Assembly (NCBI GenBank): GCA_041743835.1
Contig: JBGTLW010000317.1
Coordinates: 1 to 7,265 of the forward strand
Length of the DNA: 7,265 nucleotides
Reading direction: 5' to 3'
Source of the DNA: JBGTLW01 sp041743835
GTDB lineage: Bacteria; Planctomycetota; Phycisphaerae; Phycisphaerales; Phycisphaeraceae
Positions 5,288-7,265 of the stretch are shown here, in pieces. The notes beneath the pieces are model-generated. The model worked only from the letters and a program-made list of their open reading frames with translations, searched no databases and had not been told where the DNA came from. Positions within the stretch are counted from its first letter, which is position 1, and each line of letters begins with the position of its first letter. Position numbers and translations under genes: made by a program.

Positions 5288-6136
5288 ATGATGAACTGGC
5301 AGAAGATGATGTGTGCGGCCGGTGCCGCGAGCCTGATCGCGGGTGGTGCGGCGATGCCTGGCGTGTCGGCCGCGCAGGCGTCGGTGGTACTGAATGAATA
5401 CAACGCCGTGCGGGCCGATCGTTGGTTGGATGTGGACGGCTTGATTGAATCCTCAGCGACTGACACCTATTTTGGCCGTATCGTGGGTAACGGCGGCCGA
5501 TGGTTCGAACTCCTGGTGGTCGGCAGCACCTCGGCTCCGGGCGAAACGATCGACATGCGCGGGTGGTCGTTCGACTGGACTTCCACCGATGTTGGTAGCG
5601 GTTCGTTCGCACTCAGCAACGACAGCAACTTGGCTGGTATACACCGCGGTACGATCCTGACGTTTTTCTCGCAGGATGTCGGCGGGCCGAACGTGGCTAG
5701 CAACTTCGCTCAGTACGACCCGGCCAACGGCTCGTGGTGGCTGAATATTAACCTCGCGGATGCGTCGCTTGTCTCCAGCGGCTCGCTTAACACCGGCAAC
5801 GGTGATTGGCAGTTGACGATCAAGGATGCCCTCAACACCACCGTCTTCGGCCCGGTGGGCGAGGGTGTTGGCACCTTCAGCGGCGTGAGCTCCCGTGAAG
5901 TCGGCAAACTGGAGGCCTTCACAGGCCCCAACACGATCGCCGATTGGCAGGCTGTGACGCCGGCTAGCAGCGCCTACAAGGACGGCACCTCCAGCACATT
6001 CGGTGCGGCGAACCTCTGGTCTGGTGGAAGCAACCAACAGGACTTCTCTGTGCTGCAGAACATCCCCGAGCCCGGCTCCCTCGCGCTGCTTGGCCTCGGT
6101 GGCCTCGCGATGCTCGGGCGTCGCCGCAAGGCCTGA
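5288..6136 (+). CDS. Exported lamin-tail-like protein with PEP-CTERM sorting signal
   Basis: A 282-residue secreted protein. AGAGGAG (5274-5280) lies seven bases before ATG 5288; a second ATG follows at once. A signal peptide covers residues 1-31 (CAAGAASLIAGGAA core, likely cleavage after SAAQA). Residues 32-125 (SVVLNEYNAV, then YFGRIVGNGGRWFELLVV, DMRGWSFDW and IHRGTILTF) resemble the lamin tail domain, a beta-sandwich found in many exported bacterial proteins; this is from motif memory, not a search. The second half (130-255) is rich in Gly, Ser, Asn and Trp and unassigned. The C-terminus has a textbook PEP-CTERM: PEP at 260-262, a hydrophobic helix SLALLGLGGLAML, then RRRKA. Such proteins are thought to be sorted by exosortase and linked to exopolysaccharide. 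Function is unknown. It is followed by a hairpin, then a prepilin-like gene on the same strand. Confidence 0.88.
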   Translation: MMNWQKMMCAAGAASLIAGGAAMPGVSAAQASVVLNEYNAVRADRWLDVDGLIESSATDTYFGRIVGNGGRWFELLVVGSTSAPGETIDMRGWSFDWTSTDVGSGSFALSNDSNLAGIHRGTILTFFSQDVGGPNVASNFAQYDPANGSWWLNINLADASLVSSGSLNTGNGDWQLTIKDALNTTVFGPVGEGVGTFSGVSSREVGKLEAFTGPNTIADWQAVTPASSAYKDGTSSTFGAANLWSGGSNQQDFSVLQNIPEPGSLALLGLGGLAMLGRRRKA

Positions 6137-6158
6137 CGGCTCACACCACATTCATACC

Positions 6159-6188
6159 GCGGGTTCGGGCATAACCTCCCGAACCCGC
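6159..6188 (+). terminator. Likely terminator after the PEP-CTERM gene
   Basis: GCGGGTTCGGG (6159-6169) and CCCGAACCCGC (6178-6188) form a perfect 11 bp stem with an 8 nt loop, 22 nt after the stop codon. The tail ATTGTTTG is only weakly T-rich, so termination may be partial and allow read-through into the next gene. A perfect TTGACA (6194-6199) follows but lacks a matching -10. Confidence 0.65.
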
Positions 6189-6297
6189 ATTGTTTGACAT
6201 CAACCAGCCGTGACACCACCGCTTGGCCCCGTTGTTGGACACACAGACCATCGGAAACAGACCCCGGGATACAGGCCTTCAGGAAATGAATAACCCC

Positions 6298-7182
6298 ATG
6301 CAACACCACGCCACCCGGCACCGCGGATTCACGCTCATCGAGTTGCTGGTTGTCATCAGCATCATCGCGCTGCTCATCGGCATCCTCCTGCCGGCGCTCG
6401 GCGCGGCCAGGGGCACCGCCAGGGCCAGCGCGTCGATGTCCAACATCCGCCAGTGGGGCATGGGCATGCAGATGTTTGCCGTCGATAACAATCAGATGCT
6501 CCCGTGGGACGGCGAAGACCAACCCGGCGATGCCTCCGGCTCGAGCGCCCCCGGCCAAGGACTCGTGTGGCAAGTGCCCGAGTGGTACGCCAACGCGGTC
6601 CCGACCTATCTCAGCTACGACGCCTTTAGCCAGGGAACCAGCAACCTTGCAACCGCGGGTTCGCGGTCCATCCACATCGATCCCGCCGCGACGACCCCGC
6701 CCGACTTCCCCGCCGCGTATACCATCAACAACGTCAACGGTGTGCCGAAGAACTTCCTCTTCCACTACGTCATGAACTCCCGACTCCCGCGGGACAACGG
6801 CCTGCCCGCCGGGCAGGGCGCGATGAGGGTCAACAACATCAAGCGCATCCGCCAGGAGATGATCATCAATGCGACCAGCACCGTCTTCATGACCGAGAAG
6901 CGCTCGGTGGCCGATGAACTGGCGCCGTTCGGCGGGACGGCCGATGGCTACTACACCCGCACCCTCAACCGGGTCAAGGGCGACTGGCAACGCATCGCCG
7001 CCAGGCACAACGGCGGCGGGCACCTGGCGTTCGGCGACGGCCACGCAAAATTCACCGGCTACATCGAAGCGACCACGCCGCGCGATATCCCACGACCAAC
7101 CACTCGCATAGATGAGCCACGCACCATGAACCGCCCGGACCTGCTCTGGTCGCCCCTGCAATGGCAGGGCGGGCTGCGCTAA
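6298..7182 (+). CDS. Prepilin-type (type II secretion/pseudopilin-like) protein with H-x9-DG motif
   Basis: A 294-residue protein. The short basic leader MQHHATRHRG is followed by FTLIELLVVISIIALLIGIL: prepilin peptidase should cut between G10 and F11 and methylate F11, with the key Glu at position 5 of the mature form (E15). A conserved helix continues through SMSNIRQWGMGMQMFAVDNNQMLPWDG (46-72), typical of the planctomycete prepilin-like families. H237 and D247-G248 form the H-x9-DG motif near the C-terminus (RHNGGGHLAFGDGH). These proteins are very numerous in planctomycetes and their roles are mostly unknown; membrane-anchored or pilus-like assembly is inferred. Start choice: ATG 6298 gives the standard short leader, with AGGAA (6281-6285) 12 bases upstream, which is rather far; ATG 6286 would add four residues. 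A TTG at 6223 is possible but unneeded. Confidence 0.88.
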   Translation: MQHHATRHRGFTLIELLVVISIIALLIGILLPALGAARGTARASASMSNIRQWGMGMQMFAVDNNQMLPWDGEDQPGDASGSSAPGQGLVWQVPEWYANAVPTYLSYDAFSQGTSNLATAGSRSIHIDPAATTPPDFPAAYTINNVNGVPKNFLFHYVMNSRLPRDNGLPAGQGAMRVNNIKRIRQEMIINATSTVFMTEKRSVADELAPFGGTADGYYTRTLNRVKGDWQRIAARHNGGGHLAFGDGHAKFTGYIEATTPRDIPRPTTRIDEPRTMNRPDLLWSPLQWQGGLR

Positions 7183-7210
7183 ATGGCTTGAACATTAACG
7201 CCCGGCCTTC

Positions 7211-7265
7211 ACAGAGCCGCGCCCGTGAGGAAGCGCTGTATTGGATAAACCCAATCGCTTCCTCA
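7211..7265. repeat. ACAGAGCCGCG repeat with inverted partner, cut by window edge
   Basis: A further copy of the post-argG repeat (7211-7235, ACAGAGCCGCG-CCCGTGAGGAAGCG) begins 28 nt after the prepilin-like stop. TGAGGAAGCG (7226-7235) pairs exactly with CGCTTCCTCA (7256-7265), and ATTGG/CCAAT pair inside the loop. The hairpin probably continues past the window edge. As at argG, it sits just downstream of a gene on the same strand. Confidence 0.75.

Noticed and set aside
5974..7161. 395-codon open frame on the minus strand opposite the prepilin-like gene
   Set aside because: It is antisense to a gene with unmistakable prepilin and H-x9-DG motifs and crosses the intergenic hairpin; no domain is visible.

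Overview
The window looks like a high-GC bacterial chromosome, most likely from a planctomycete of the Phycisphaerae type. The basis is a secreted protein with a PEP-CTERM sorting tail, a second with a related P-x-PA tail, a prepilin-like protein with the H-x9-DG motif typical of planctomycetes, and many small palindromic repeats between genes. The lineage is inferred from these traits; no rRNA or other marker is present.

Layout. On the minus strand are the 5' part of a NeuC-type UDP-N-acetylglucosamine 2-epimerase gene (1-324, cut by the window edge) and a complete leuC (477-1946, 3-isopropylmalate dehydratase large subunit). A divergent intergenic region (1947-2410) is unusually rich in hairpins, including two plus-strand terminator-like structures. 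The plus strand then carries a small exported protein with a P-x-PA sorting tail (2411-3076) ending in a strong terminator, a repeat-filled gap (3139-3621), argG (3622-4884, argininosuccinate synthase), a second repeat-rich gap (4885-5287), an exported lamin-tail-like PEP-CTERM protein (5288-6136) and a type II secretion/prepilin-like protein (6298-7182). The window ends inside another repeat.

How the genes relate. leuC and argG are housekeeping amino-acid biosynthesis genes (leucine, arginine), but neither is next to its pathway partners here. The other complete genes encode envelope proteins: two with a signal peptide and a C-terminal sorting tail, and one pseudopilin-like. neuC would supply ManNAc for surface polysaccharide. 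The spacing and terminators suggest mostly single-gene transcription units rather than one operon.

The most notable content is non-coding. (i) A family of about 26 bp repeats beginning ACAGAGCCGCG has three full copies and one degenerate copy just after argG and another after the prepilin-like gene, with inverted partners that fold into hairpins. (ii) A pair of inverted 22 bp palindromes lies between neuC and leuC. (iii) A purine-rich CGCAGAG repeat forms an inverted pair around a 10 bp-arm hairpin upstream of argG. (iv) A perfect 9 bp-arm palindrome sits inside the leuC reading frame, apparently within an extra Pro/Gly-rich loop. (v) Two tandem terminator-like hairpins lie upstream of the first sorting-tail gene with no upstream gene to terminate. 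No CRISPR array, transposase, rRNA, tRNA or defence system was seen.
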